Shown: positions 7,827 through 19,169 of the stretch, piece after piece
Numbering within the stretch: the stretch's first letter is position 1
How the letters are laid out: every line of letters begins with the position of its first letter
Assembly: GCA_035292625.1 (NCBI GenBank)
Contig: DATDPS010000214.1
Coordinates: 1-41,276, forward strand
Length of the DNA stretch: 41,276 nt
Origin: SHZL01 sp035292625
GTDB taxonomy: Bacteria > Pseudomonadota > Gammaproteobacteria > Xanthomonadales > SZUA-36
Direction of reading: 5' to 3'
Made by a program: the position numbers and the translations under genes
Notes under the pieces: model-generated
Told to the model about the DNA's origin: nothing
Databases searched by the model: none
Seen by the model: only the letters and a program-made list of their open reading frames with translations

Positions 7827-10643
7827 TCAGGCCACCCGCCGAATTTCGCCACTGCCCTCGACATTATCAACGCAACGTGCGCAAATCTCTGGATGATCGG
7901 GATGCGAACCGACATCGGCGCGATAATGCCAGCAACGCACGCATTTTCCGTGCTCTGAAGGGGTGACATGTATTGCAAGCTCACCGCTTTCAAGCCGTAG
8001 CCGTTCCGCGCTGGCGGGAGCACTGGCCAGAGCATGTACCCGGGCATCCGAGGTCAGTAACACAAAGCGCAACTCGTCTCCCAACCAATCGATGGCCTGG
8101 TGCAACCCGCCGTCCAGCCACAGATCCACTTCAACCGCCAGGGAAGAACCTGCCTTGCCCGCCTGCCGCACCTGTTCGATCGACTTGCTCACGGCTTCGC
8201 GCACCTCGATGATACGTTGCCAACGGCTTCGTCCCTCCTCACCCTCAGCCAGGGGGAAAAGGCCTTCGTACCAGGTTTCCAGAAAAATGCTGTCGCTGCG
8301 CACCCCGGGAATGTGTGCATGGATTTCCTCGGCGGTGAAGCTCAGCACAGGGGCGATCCAACGAACCATGGCTTCGAGCACATGGTACATGGCGGTCTGC
8401 GCTGAGCGGCGGGGCAGGCTGTCAATACGGGTGGTGTACAGACGGTCCTTGATGATATCCAGGTAAAAAGCGCCCATTTCAAACGCGCAAAAATTGTGCA
8501 CTTTCTGGTAAACCTGCAGGAATTGATAATCCGCATAGGCTTGCCTGACTTCAGCCTGTAGTTGTGCCGCGCAGTCCACTGCCCAGCGGTCCAGTGGTAA
8601 CAGCTGCGCTGGCTGGAGCCCCCGGATGGGTTGAAAACCATCCAGGTTGCCCAACAGAAAACGCGCTGTATTGCGGATTCTTCGATAGACATCGGCTACG
8701 CGTTTGAAAATCTCATCCGACGCCGGTATTTCACCACTATAATCCGCTGCAGCTACCCACAGTCGCAGTATATCCGCACCCAGCGTGTTCATGACCTTGG
8801 CTGGCGAATCGACATTGCCCGTTGACTTTGACATTTTCCGGCCGGCGGCATCGACCACGAAACCATGCGTCAGCACCTGGCGAAAGGGTGCTTCGCCATG
8901 CATGGCCACGGACGAAAGCAATGAACTCTGGAACCATCCGCGGTGCTGGTCAGACCCTTCCAGATACATGTCCGCCGGCCGTGCGAGTTCGTCGCGCTCA
9001 TCCAGCACACAGCGGTGTGAAACACCCGAATCAAACCATACATCGAGGATGTCGCTTACTGTTTTCCAGGTTTTCTCATCCACGCTCAGGCGCCGCCAGA
9101 TATCATCCCGGTACCAGAAGTCAACGCCTTCCTGCTCTATCAGGGAAGCCACCTGGTGCATCAGGCGGATTGTTTCCGGGTGCAGCTCACCGCTTACACG
9201 GTGGGTAAACAGCGTGATTGGCACGCCCCATGTGCGTTGGCGCGAAATGCACCAGTCCGGACGGTTTTTCACCATTCCCTTGATGCGTTCTTCACCCCAG
9301 CCCGGTATCCAGCGCACGTCGGCGATGGCTTTCAGGGCTGTGTCACGCAAGCCCGCCTGGTCCATGCTGATGAACCATTGTGGGGTGACACGGAATGCCG
9401 TTGGGGTTTTATGCCGCCAGCAGTGCGGATAACTGTGCTGGAATTCTTCGTTGAACAGCAATGTACCGTTGGTGTGCAGGACCTGGATGATGTTTTCATT
9501 GGCCTTCCACACCCATAAACCGGCAAACAGTTCGGTGTCTCCAAGGTAGCGGCCATCACCGCCAACGGGATTGCTAATGGGAAGGTTGTACCGCAGGCCC
9601 ACGTGAAAATCTTCCTCACCATGACCCGGCGCAGTGTGCACAGCCCCGGTGCCGGCTTCAGTGGTTACATGCTCACCCAGGATCACTGGCACATCGCGAT
9701 TGTAAAATGGATGCTGCAGGCGCAGATGTTCCAGTGCAGAGCCTTTGATCGTGGCGAGGGTTCGAGCTTGTACGAGTCCGAGCCGATTGGTGACGCTGGT
9801 TTGGAGGTCAGCAGCAACCACCAATACCAAAGGTTCACCATGCATTTGCGCCGCCACGAGCACGTAGTCCAAATCGGCGTTCAAGGCTACGGCCTGGTTG
9901 GCTGGCAGTGTCCAGGGCGTGGTAGTCCAGATGGGAATGCCTGCCTCTCCCTCGCACTGCTCGGCACCAAAAGCACCAAATAATGCGGCGCGGTTTTTCA
10001 CGCGGAATAAAACGTCGATCGCTGGCGAAGTTTTGTCCTGGTATTCAATCTCCGCTTCGGCCAGTGCCGAGCCGCAATCGAAACACCAGTGCACCGGTTT
10101 GGCTCCCTGCAAAAGGTGTCCCGCCTCGATGATGGATGCCAACGCACGAATCATGTCCGCCTCGTACTTGAAAGACTTGGATGTGTAGGGCTTATCCCAA
10201 TCGCCCAATACACCCATACGTCTGAAACCACTTCTCTGCAATTCAATCTGCTTTTCGGCAAAATCCCGGCATTGCGCACGGAATGCCGCGGCGTCGAGTG
10301 TTTGCCCGACTTTGCCGTGCTTTTTCTCCACCTGCAATTCTATCGGCAGGCCATGGCAATCCCAGCCGGGTACATAGGGCGAACGATAGCCTGCCAGCAG
10401 TTTCGACTTGACCACGATATCCTTGAGGATTTTGTTGACGGCGTGCCCCATGTGGATGTCGCCATTGGCGTATGGTGGCCCGTCATGCAGGAGCCACAAC
10501 GGACGATGTGCCGTTGCCTGCTGGATCCTGGCGTACAGGCCGGCCCGCTCCCAGGTTTCCAACATTTCCGGTTCACGCTTGGCCAGGTTGGCCTTCATCG
10601 CGAATTCGGTCTTGGGTAAATTGATGGTGTCCTTGTAATCCAT
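7827..10643 (-). CDS. ileS: Isoleucyl-tRNA synthetase
   Basis: This class I synthetase charges tRNA-Ile in the cytoplasm and edits misactivated valine. The 938 residues match the usual bacterial size. Visible features are HMGH (the HIGH motif) at 64-67, a CP1 editing domain around 200-400, KMSKS at 603-607, and a C-terminal zinc-binding site with C901, C904, C921 and C924 (CVRCW..CARC). This is the Zn-containing, E. coli-like type. ATG at 10641-10643 has an AAAGAG about 8 nt upstream. It lies 25 nt after ribF and 1 nt before lspA. Confidence 0.97.
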   Translation of the reverse strand: MDYKDTINLPKTEFAMKANLAKREPEMLETWERAGLYARIQQATAHRPLWLLHDGPPYANGDIHMGHAVNKILKDIVVKSKLLAGYRSPYVPGWDCHGLPIELQVEKKHGKVGQTLDAAAFRAQCRDFAEKQIELQRSGFRRMGVLGDWDKPYTSKSFKYEADMIRALASIIEAGHLLQGAKPVHWCFDCGSALAEAEIEYQDKTSPAIDVLFRVKNRAALFGAFGAEQCEGEAGIPIWTTTPWTLPANQAVALNADLDYVLVAAQMHGEPLVLVVAADLQTSVTNRLGLVQARTLATIKGSALEHLRLQHPFYNRDVPVILGEHVTTEAGTGAVHTAPGHGEEDFHVGLRYNLPISNPVGGDGRYLGDTELFAGLWVWKANENIIQVLHTNGTLLFNEEFQHSYPHCWRHKTPTAFRVTPQWFISMDQAGLRDTALKAIADVRWIPGWGEERIKGMVKNRPDWCISRQRTWGVPITLFTHRVSGELHPETIRLMHQVASLIEQEGVDFWYRDDIWRRLSVDEKTWKTVSDILDVWFDSGVSHRCVLDERDELARPADMYLEGSDQHRGWFQSSLLSSVAMHGEAPFRQVLTHGFVVDAAGRKMSKSTGNVDSPAKVMNTLGADILRLWVAAADYSGEIPASDEIFKRVADVYRRIRNTARFLLGNLDGFQPIRGLQPAQLLPLDRWAVDCAAQLQAEVRQAYADYQFLQVYQKVHNFCAFEMGAFYLDIIKDRLYTTRIDSLPRRSAQTAMYHVLEAMVRWIAPVLSFTAEEIHAHIPGVRSDSIFLETWYEGLFPLAEGEEGRSRWQRIIEVREAVSKSIEQVRQAGKAGSSLAVEVDLWLDGGLHQAIDWLGDELRFVLLTSDARVHALASAPASAERLRLESGELAIHVTPSEHGKCVRCWHYRADVGSHPDHPEICARCVDNVEGSGEIRRVA

Positions 10644-10668
10644 GCTCTTTTTTTCTGTTCAGCTCCGT

Positions 10669-11637
10669 TCAGGCAGGCCTTTCCGACTGCGCCAGGACCG
10701 TCCTGGCTGCGGCTTCATCGCAGCGCATCTGCGCCACCAACTCTTGCAGGGACCCGAAATGGGCTTCTTCCCGTAACTTTGCCACAAATTGCACTTCGAG
10801 GCGTTGCCCATAAAGCTCACCATCGAAATCGAATAAATGGGCTTCGAGCAACGGTTCCTGGCCCCCCACCGTTGGCCGCCAGCCCAGGCTTGCTACCGCC
10901 GGTCGCCAGTCCCCACGTTCCTGCTTGCCATTCACCCGCAAAAATACCGCAAAAATCCCCTGCACAGGACACGGCCGCGCACGAATGCGTAAATTGGCGG
11001 TGGCATAGCCAAGCGTTCGACCCAATTGCCGGCCGAGTACCACGTGGCCTTCCATGCGGAATGGCCGGCCAAGCATGGTGGCTGCTCGGGCAAATTCACC
11101 CACCGCCAGCGCCTGCCGGATCGCGCTGCTCGACACCCGCGCCTCACCCAGGTACACGGGCGGTACGATATTGACTTCAAACCCGAACCGATGGCCGAGG
11201 GTGCGCAGCATGGACACATCCCCTTCGCGCCTGTGGCCAAAGTGGAAATCCGCACCAACCACCACGTGGCGCGCGGCAAGTCCGTGTGCAATTACCTGTT
11301 GGGCGAAATCGCAGGCTGAAAGTCGCGAAAGTGCCGTATCGAAGCGCAGGAGCCAAACCAGATCAATATTCTCCCGCCGCAGCGCATCCAGTTTTTGGTA
11401 GATTGTGGATAACCTCGCTGGCGCCGCAGCGGGCTGAAGCAGCGCTTGTGGCAGAGGCTCAAAGGTAACGACTGCAACCAGATCGTTGACATGAGCGACT
11501 GAACGACAGTACCGAATCAGGGCCTGATGTCCAAGGTGCAAACCATCAAAGTTGCCAATGGTCACTATGGACCGGATACCTTCTTTCCGGGCCTGTTCAC
11601 CTGGCCTGTTGCGGATGATTTCCACGTCTGATCCCAT
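10669..11637 (-). CDS. ribF: Bifunctional riboflavin kinase / FAD synthetase
   Basis: RibF phosphorylates riboflavin to FMN and adenylates FMN to FAD. The 322-residue protein has an N-terminal nucleotidyltransferase domain (about 20-185) with TIGNFDGLHLGHQ at 26-38 (HxGH-type) and SSSAIRQAL near 167-175. A C-terminal riboflavin kinase domain follows (about 190-315), with GRQLGRTLGYATANL and LYGQRLEVQFVAKLREE. The ATG at 11635-11637 was kept; a GTG at codon 5 is also possible. The ribF-ileS-lspA-ispH order is conserved across gammaproteobacteria. Confidence 0.95.
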   Translation of the reverse strand: MGSDVEIIRNRPGEQARKEGIRSIVTIGNFDGLHLGHQALIRYCRSVAHVNDLVAVVTFEPLPQALLQPAAAPARLSTIYQKLDALRRENIDLVWLLRFDTALSRLSACDFAQQVIAHGLAARHVVVGADFHFGHRREGDVSMLRTLGHRFGFEVNIVPPVYLGEARVSSSAIRQALAVGEFARAATMLGRPFRMEGHVVLGRQLGRTLGYATANLRIRARPCPVQGIFAVFLRVNGKQERGDWRPAVASLGWRPTVGGQEPLLEAHLFDFDGELYGQRLEVQFVAKLREEAHFGSLQELVAQMRCDEAAARTVLAQSERPA

Positions 11638-11705
11638 CTTCCCAATCGGGCCGCAAAACGGGCCTGGAAAGTGCCCGGCGAATGCATTGATGTAAAAAGC
11701 AGCGG

Positions 11706-11711
11706 ATTATA
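11706..11711 (-). promoter_or_regulatory. Candidate -10 element for the ribF operon
   Basis: A perfect TATAAT on the minus strand sits at the end of murJ, about 70 nt before the ribF start. No good -35 is found at 16-18 nt, so an internal promoter for ribF-ileS-lspA-ispH is only a possibility. Confidence 0.3.
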
Positions 11712-13266
11712 CCGCACCTTTCTCCAAGTGATGTTTTCGCAGGCCAGCCGCGAATAGCGCGAATAGATAGACCAGGATTCCGCCAACAACAAGAACCGTC
11801 AGCATGGAGGCTCGCTCCCTGGCTGGAGCCATCAGCCACTGCTCTGTAGTTCCATATTTCCACAGAATTACAAGCACCATCAAAACGCTTGCGACGAACG
11901 CGGCAAGCAACACTTTGCCCCAACCTGCTTCTGGCTGGTATATGCCCTGGCGCCGCAAACCACGATACAGCATCCAGGCGTTCATGTACGCCGCGACGGT
12001 GCTGGCCAGGGCCAGGCCGGTGTGCGGCCCCTTGAAGTGCAGGCCGAGCAGTATCCCAACGAACAGCAGGTTGAGAACCATGTTCGAGACCATGGCAATG
12101 ATGGCGATGCGAACAGGGGTGCGAGTGTCCTGCCGGGCGTAATAACCTGGGGCCAGGACCTTGACGGCAATGAATGCCGGGAGACCAAGCGCGTAAGCAG
12201 ACAAGCTCAGCGCAGTCATTTCAGCATCTGCCGGCAAGAAGGCTTCGTACTGAAACATGGTGATGAGAATAGGTGAAGCAAGAACGGTCAGTCCTATCGC
12301 GGCCGGTAGCGTAATGAGCAGAGCCAGCCGTAAGGCCCAGTCCAGGGTGCCGGAAAAGGCCTGGGCGCTTTGTTGGGCAAACTTGCGTGACAGGTTTGGC
12401 AGAATGACGGTGGCAAGAGCCACGCCAAATACACCCAGTGGAAACTCCATCAGCCGGTCCGAATAATACAGCCAGGTTACGCTGCCGCTGACCAGGAACG
12501 TGGCAAGCACGCTATCTACCAGCAGGTTGACCTGTGCCACGGATGAACCCACAAGAGTGGGGATCATCAGTCGCAAGATCTTGCGCACTCCGGAATCCCG
12601 CCAGCCCCACCGTGGGCGCGGCATCAGGCCCAGGTGAACCAGGGCGGGCACCTGGATGAGCAGCTGCGCGACTCCGGCCGCCAGTACGCCCCAGGCCAGG
12701 GCTTTGACCGGCACTTCCAGCCGACCCGAGAACAACACCGCGGCTGCAATCAACGACAGGTTCAGCAATACCGGGGTCAATGCAGGCACCAGGAAACGAT
12801 CGAAGGTGTTGAGAATGCCGCCCGAAAGCGCCGTGAGGGAAATCAACAGTATGTAAGGGAAGGTTATGCGCAACATATCTGCCGATAACCAGAACTCAGG
12901 CCGGCCCTCAATCAACCAGCCAGGAGCAAAGATCGAGAGCACCGCCGGCGCGGCCAGGACACCAATAGTGGTCACCACCAGCAAAATAGCCAGCAGGGTT
13001 CCTGCCACGTGGTCAATCAGTTCCCTCAATGCGGCACGGTCGCCGCTGGCCCTGACTTCGGACAAGACCGGAACGAAAGCGAGAGAAAAGGATCCTTCTG
13101 CAAACAGCCGCCGCATGAAATTCGGAATCTTGAATGCCAGGAAGAAAGCGTCGGTGGCCCCGCTGGCGCCAAAATACCTGGCAAAAATGATGTCCCGGAC
13201 GAAGCCCAGCAATCTCGAAACGATGGTAGCCACACCGACCGTCAGGGTGGACTTCAACAATTTCAA
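11707..13266 (-). CDS. murJ: Lipid II flippase MurJ
   Basis: MurJ is an inner-membrane MOP-superfamily transporter that flips lipid II to the periplasm for peptidoglycan synthesis. The 519-residue sequence has about 14 hydrophobic segments and the family N-terminus LLKSTLTVGVATIVSRLLGF, then the signature RDIIFARYFGASGATDAFF at 24-42. The start is a TTG at 13264-13266, directly after an in-frame TAA, with AGAGG about 11 nt upstream; TTG codons 3 and 4 are alternatives. No ATG allows the full conserved N-terminus. It is divergent from rpsT and 69 nt before ribF. Confidence 0.95.
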   Translation of the reverse strand: MKLLKSTLTVGVATIVSRLLGFVRDIIFARYFGASGATDAFFLAFKIPNFMRRLFAEGSFSLAFVPVLSEVRASGDRAALRELIDHVAGTLLAILLVVTTIGVLAAPAVLSIFAPGWLIEGRPEFWLSADMLRITFPYILLISLTALSGGILNTFDRFLVPALTPVLLNLSLIAAAVLFSGRLEVPVKALAWGVLAAGVAQLLIQVPALVHLGLMPRPRWGWRDSGVRKILRLMIPTLVGSSVAQVNLLVDSVLATFLVSGSVTWLYYSDRLMEFPLGVFGVALATVILPNLSRKFAQQSAQAFSGTLDWALRLALLITLPAAIGLTVLASPILITMFQYEAFLPADAEMTALSLSAYALGLPAFIAVKVLAPGYYARQDTRTPVRIAIIAMVSNMVLNLLFVGILLGLHFKGPHTGLALASTVAAYMNAWMLYRGLRRQGIYQPEAGWGKVLLAAFVASVLMVLVILWKYGTTEQWLMAPARERASMLTVLVVGGILVYLFALFAAGLRKHHLEKGAV

Positions 13267-13286
13267 TTAGGGAATGCCTCTGTTGG

Positions 13287-13315
13287 TTGACCCGACGGGT
13301 AAAAAATACGAGAAT
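13287..13315 (+). promoter_or_regulatory. Sigma-70-type promoter of rpsT
   Basis: TTGACC (13287-13292) is followed after 17 nt by GAGAAT (13310-13315). The -35 is strong and the -10 moderate. It lies 38 nt before the rpsT start, in the 86-nt divergent region with murJ. Confidence 0.5.
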
Positions 13316-13352
13316 GCTCGGCTTGATTTTTACAATTGGTTTGGAGACTACC

Positions 13353-13613
13353 TTGGCCAACAGTTTATCAGCTCGTAAACGGGCACGTCAGTCGGAAAAA
13401 AACCGCCGTCAGAACACCAGCCAGCGTTCGCACGTGCGTACCGCCATCAAGAGCGTGTTGAAAGCGCTTGCAACGGGTGACAAGGCTGCGGCCCAAGCCG
13501 CATTCACAGCTGCCGTGCCGGCAATTGACCGTTCCGTGGCCAAAGGTCTGATGAACAAGAACAAGGCAGCACGGCATAAATCACGCCTGAACGCCCACGT
13601 TAAAGTTCTCTGA
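13353..13613 (+). CDS. rpsT: 30S ribosomal protein S20
   Basis: S20 binds 16S rRNA early in 30S assembly. The 86-residue basic protein begins (M)ANSLSARKRARQSEKNRRQN and includes the usual HVRTAIKSV and MNKNKAARHKSRLN segments. The start is TTG at 13353, with TTTGGAG about 8 nt upstream; longer upstream frames do not fit the family. E. coli rpsT also starts with UUG, which is part of its autogenous control. It is divergent from murJ and ends before a strong hairpin terminator. Confidence 0.96.
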   Translation: MANSLSARKRARQSEKNRRQNTSQRSHVRTAIKSVLKALATGDKAAAQAAFTAAVPAIDRSVAKGLMNKNKAARHKSRLNAHVKVL

Positions 13614-13662
13614 TTGCAGCCTCGATCCGACTGGCCGAAGTCCAGTCTGGCATGCTGATACG

Positions 13663-13692
13663 AAAAAGCCCCGTCAATGAAGGGGCTTTTTT
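13663..13692 (+). terminator. Rho-independent terminator after rpsT (bidirectional)
   Basis: A 10-bp stem AAAAAGCCCC / GGGGCTTTTT with an 8-9 nt loop is followed by a T run. The A run on the other side means it can also stop the converging obgE transcript. Confidence 0.9.
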
Positions 13693-13728
13693 ATGGCTTT
13701 TTCAAGCGAAGGGCACACTTGGCCAAGC

Positions 13729-14775
13729 TCACGACTCAGCTGGATCACCAGGATCCAGCGCTTCGCCAAGCTCCAACAAGGCATCCGAAACTTTCTGCAT
13801 TAACTCCCTGGTGCCCTCCCCTGTTGCCGAGGAAATCAGGAACCAGGGTTGCTGCCAATCCAATTCGGCTACCGCTGCAGAGGCTTTCTCGCGCGCTTCT
13901 TGCGCAGGCAACAGGTCGGCCTTGGTAAACACCAGCCAGCGAGGTTTATGCATCAGGCCCGGATCAAATCGCTCCATTTCAATCTCGAGCAGCCGCACCT
14001 GGTTGGCTGGGTCGTTATCATCCTCCGGCGGCGCGAGCTCCACGAGATGCAGCAGCAAGCAGGTGCGCTGGAGGTGTTTCAGGAATTGGATGCCCAGGCC
14101 TGCGCCATCGGCGGCGCCTTCGATGATTCCCGGGATATCGGCGATAACAAAGCTGCGGTCCGCATCGATACGCACCACGCCGAGATTCGGATACAAGGTT
14201 GTGAATGGATAATCAGCCACTTTCGGCCGCGCAGCGGATACCGTGGAAATCAATGTGGATTTACCTGCGTTTGGGAAACCCAATAAACCGACGTCCGCCA
14301 GGACCTTGAGCTCGAGGTGAACGTCCAGGGTTTCACCTGGCCCGCCCGGGACCGTTCGCCGGGGGGCACGATTGGTCGAGCTTTTGAAATGGACGTTGCC
14401 GAGACCGCCCCGCCCGCCCTGGGCGATCAGCAAGCGTTGTTTGTGTTCGGTCACGTCACCCAGCGATTCGCCGCTGTCGGCATCCGTAACAATGGTACCC
14501 AAGGGTACCCGGATAACGATGTCTTCGCCGCTTTTCCCGGTCATTTGCCTGCCGGAGCCTCCCTGACCATTTTGCGCTTTGAATTTTCGCACATGACGAA
14601 AATCAACCAGGGTATTGAGGCCAGAATCACCCTCCAGGTGGACGCTTCCGCCACGGCCTCCATCACCGCCGTCCGGCCCGCCAAATGGTACAAACTTTTC
14701 GCGCCTGAAAGATGCCGAGCCATTGCCACCGTTGCCGGCGATCACCGTGATGGAAGCTTCGTCCACAAATTTCAT
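13729..14775 (-). CDS. obgE: Obg family GTPase (CgtA)
   Basis: ObgE is a ribosome-associated GTPase involved in 50S assembly and the stringent response. The 348 residues include the glycine-rich Obg fold (1-158: GNGGNGSASFRREK, GGDGGRGGSV). The G domain follows, with G1 GFPNAGKS at 166-173, the G3 DIPG at 213-216 and FTKAD near 290. A short acidic C-terminal tail is present. ATG at 14773-14775 matches the family start MKFVDEA. It lies downstream of rplU-rpmA but is separated from them by a terminator. proB, present here in Pseudomonas, is absent. Confidence 0.96.
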   Translation of the reverse strand: MKFVDEASITVIAGNGGNGSASFRREKFVPFGGPDGGDGGRGGSVHLEGDSGLNTLVDFRHVRKFKAQNGQGGSGRQMTGKSGEDIVIRVPLGTIVTDADSGESLGDVTEHKQRLLIAQGGRGGLGNVHFKSSTNRAPRRTVPGGPGETLDVHLELKVLADVGLLGFPNAGKSTLISTVSAARPKVADYPFTTLYPNLGVVRIDADRSFVIADIPGIIEGAADGAGLGIQFLKHLQRTCLLLHLVELAPPEDDNDPANQVRLLEIEMERFDPGLMHKPRWLVFTKADLLPAQEAREKASAAVAELDWQQPWFLISSATGEGTRELMQKVSDALLELGEALDPGDPAES

Positions 14776-14845
14776 GGTTACAATTCTACTTTATGGAGCG
14801 CTGCGCATCCCGTATGTCTTGCCCCGCTGTCCAAACATCGGCCAC

Positions 14846-14869
14846 AAAAAACCCCGCCGAAGCGGGGTT
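14846..14869 (-). terminator. Rho-independent terminator after rpmA
   Basis: Reading the minus strand, an 8-bp stem AACCCCGC / GCGGGGTT with a TTCG tetraloop is followed by six T. It lies 24 nt after the rpmA stop and should partly insulate obgE from the ribosomal operon. Confidence 0.9.
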
Positions 14870-14892
14870 CTGCATTAAATCGTATGCAGGTT

Positions 14893-15150
14893 TCAGGATG
14901 AAACGACACTGACGTACTTGCGCTTCTTGCTGCCTTTCTCGGCAAATTTCACGATCCCGTCCGCCACCGCAAAGAGCGTATGGTCGCGGCCAATGCCCAC
15001 ATTATCACCCGCATGGAAACGTGTTCCGCGCTGACGCACCAGGATGTTGCCGGCCAGGACCTGCTCGCCACCATAATGCTTTACACCAAGGTACTTTGGA
15101 TTCGAATCGCGGCCGTTGCGCGTGCTGCCGCCTGCTTTCTTATGTGCCAT
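14893..15150 (-). CDS. rpmA: 50S ribosomal protein L27
   Basis: L27 is an 85-residue basic protein of the large subunit whose N-terminus reaches the peptidyl transferase centre. It begins MAHKKAGGSTRNGRDSNPK and carries the family phrases VLAGNILVRQRGTRFHAG and GRDHTLFA. It starts with ATG 31 nt after rplU in the standard rplU-rpmA pair and is followed by a strong terminator. Confidence 0.98.
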   Translation of the reverse strand: MAHKKAGGSTRNGRDSNPKYLGVKHYGGEQVLAGNILVRQRGTRFHAGDNVGIGRDHTLFAVADGIVKFAEKGSKKRKYVSVVSS

Positions 15151-15181
15151 GAGTCTGTATTCTCCTCGAATTCAATTGCGG

Positions 15182-15493
15182 TCAGGCATCGATGCCGGTA
15201 ATTTCCAGCTGGGTAAAGTACTGCCGATGGCCCATGTGTTTCATGTGGTGCTTGCGGCGCCTGAACTTGATGATTTTAACCTTGTCTGCGCGGCCATGAT
15301 CAATCACCCGGGCAGTGATTTTGCCGCCTTCAAGGTAGGGCGCACCGATTTTCACTTCTTCGCCTTCTCCAACCATCAGCACCTGGTCCAGTTCGATGGT
15401 GGCGCCCTTTTCGGCTTCGATTTTTTCAACTTTTATGGTATCACCCGTGGCACAGCGATACTGCTTGCCACCAGTTTTGAATACTGCGTACAT
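15182..15493 (-). CDS. rplU: 50S ribosomal protein L21
   Basis: L21 is a 103-residue protein that binds 23S rRNA. It begins MYAVFKTGGKQYR and contains the C-terminal basic motif KIIKFRRRKHHMKHMGHRQ. It is the first gene of rplU-rpmA, with a good sigma-70 promoter about 46 nt upstream. It is divergent from uvrA. Confidence 0.98.
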   Translation of the reverse strand: MYAVFKTGGKQYRCATGDTIKVEKIEAEKGATIELDQVLMVGEGEEVKIGAPYLEGGKITARVIDHGRADKVKIIKFRRRKHHMKHMGHRQYFTQLEITGIDA

Positions 15494-15538
15494 GGGAATC
15501 CAGCTCCGGTGTGAAAACGGCCCTACAAAAGGGCGTGA

Positions 15539-15567
15539 ATGTTAGCTGGTTTAACGGTGGTGGTCAA
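15539..15567 (-). promoter_or_regulatory. Sigma-70 promoter of rplU-rpmA
   Basis: On the minus strand TTGACC (15562-15567) and TAACAT (15539-15544) are 17 nt apart, 46-74 nt before the rplU ATG. A tandem 13-bp repeat lies directly upstream of the -35. Confidence 0.75.
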
Positions 15568-15570
15568 CCT

Positions 15571-15596
15571 TGAATACAGACACTGAATACAGACAC
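15571..15596. repeat. Perfect tandem 13-bp repeat upstream of the rplU promoter
   Basis: TGAATACAGACAC occurs twice head to tail (15571-15583 and 15584-15596). On the rplU strand it covers about -39 to -66, where an activator or UP element would act. No matching regulator site was recognised; a simple slippage duplication is possible. Confidence 0.6.
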
Positions 15597-15689
15597 ACAG
15601 TAATAAAAAGCGCTTGAAAATGAACGAAAAGCTTTATTTTCCGGAATCGTCCAGCAGTCCATGCGACCCGGCTATGTGGTTCTTGGATT

Positions 15690-15719
15690 TTGCTGCGTTA
15701 TCCCCTTGGGGAGTATAGT
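15690..15719 (+). promoter_or_regulatory. Promoter of uvrA
   Basis: TTGCTG (15690-15695) and TATAGT (15714-15719) are 18 nt apart, about 28 nt before the uvrA ATG. The spacer contains the 12-bp palindrome TCCCCTTGGGGA (15701-15712). No CTGT-N8-ACAG LexA box was found in this region. Confidence 0.55.
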
Positions 15720-15747
15720 TATTGGTTTGGACGCGACAGTTGAGCAT

Positions 15748-18594
<2,847 letters not shown>

Positions 18595-18629
18595 GGGCAT
18601 GCGCCGCGTGCAGCTGCGTTTCCGGTCGG

Positions 18630-19082
18630 TCAGCGAGCCTCGACCGGCAATTTAAACGGAAATTCTTCCCCGCTGGCGCTTATGAGGGTCAATCCTATTG
18701 AATCACCCGGGCGCACCTCCCGCATGGGGTTCATTAACATCAGGTGATGCCCGCCCGGCTCCAGTACCATGGCGGTATTCGGACTTTGCGACCAGCCAGT
18801 CTGCTGTTCCATGCGGCTGATCCCGTTTTCATTGACCGTCCTGTGCAGGGTCACTTGCTCGTAACTGTCACTCCGGAACGAAGTGATTTCTACGGTTGTC
18901 GCACCTTGGTTGGTAAAACGACCATAAGCCGCGGTCATGGTTGCTCCGGGCGGCATGGCGCGAACCCACCCGTCGCTTAGCGACATAGCCGGGCGGACCG
19001 GATCTGGACCACAGGCCCCGAGTAAGCAGGCACAAATGATGCAAATGGCGATGGAAACTGGTTTTATGAAAAAATGTGGCAT
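18630..19082 (-). CDS. Periplasmic copper chaperone PCu(A)C family lipoprotein
   Basis: This 150-residue protein has a lipoprotein signal peptide with lipobox LLGAC (C24). The mature domain contains the full PCu(A)C copper-binding pattern H-x10-M-x21-H-x-M, at H80, M91, H113 and M115. Family members bind Cu(I) in the periplasm and deliver it to the CuA/CuB centres of cytochrome c oxidase; no Sco or oxidase gene lies nearby in this window. It converges with uvrA and is divergent from the DUF4139 gene. The start ATG at 19082 gives a normal lipoprotein signal. Confidence 0.88.
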   Translation of the reverse strand: MPHFFIKPVSIAICIICACLLGACGPDPVRPAMSLSDGWVRAMPPGATMTAAYGRFTNQGATTVEITSFRSDSYEQVTLHRTVNENGISRMEQQTGWSQSPNTAMVLEPGGHHLMLMNPMREVRPGDSIGLTLISASGEEFPFKLPVEAR

Positions 19083-19169
19083 TGCTTGAGCCCGGCTTCT
19101 GCCCCGCGGACTTTAAGGATCGCATGGTGCAAGTTACCGGAACTTATTAAATAAACCAAGGATGCAGAC

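Noticed and set aside
15494..15747. LexA box before uvrA
   Set aside because: No CTGT-N8-ACAG or close variant was found on either strand.
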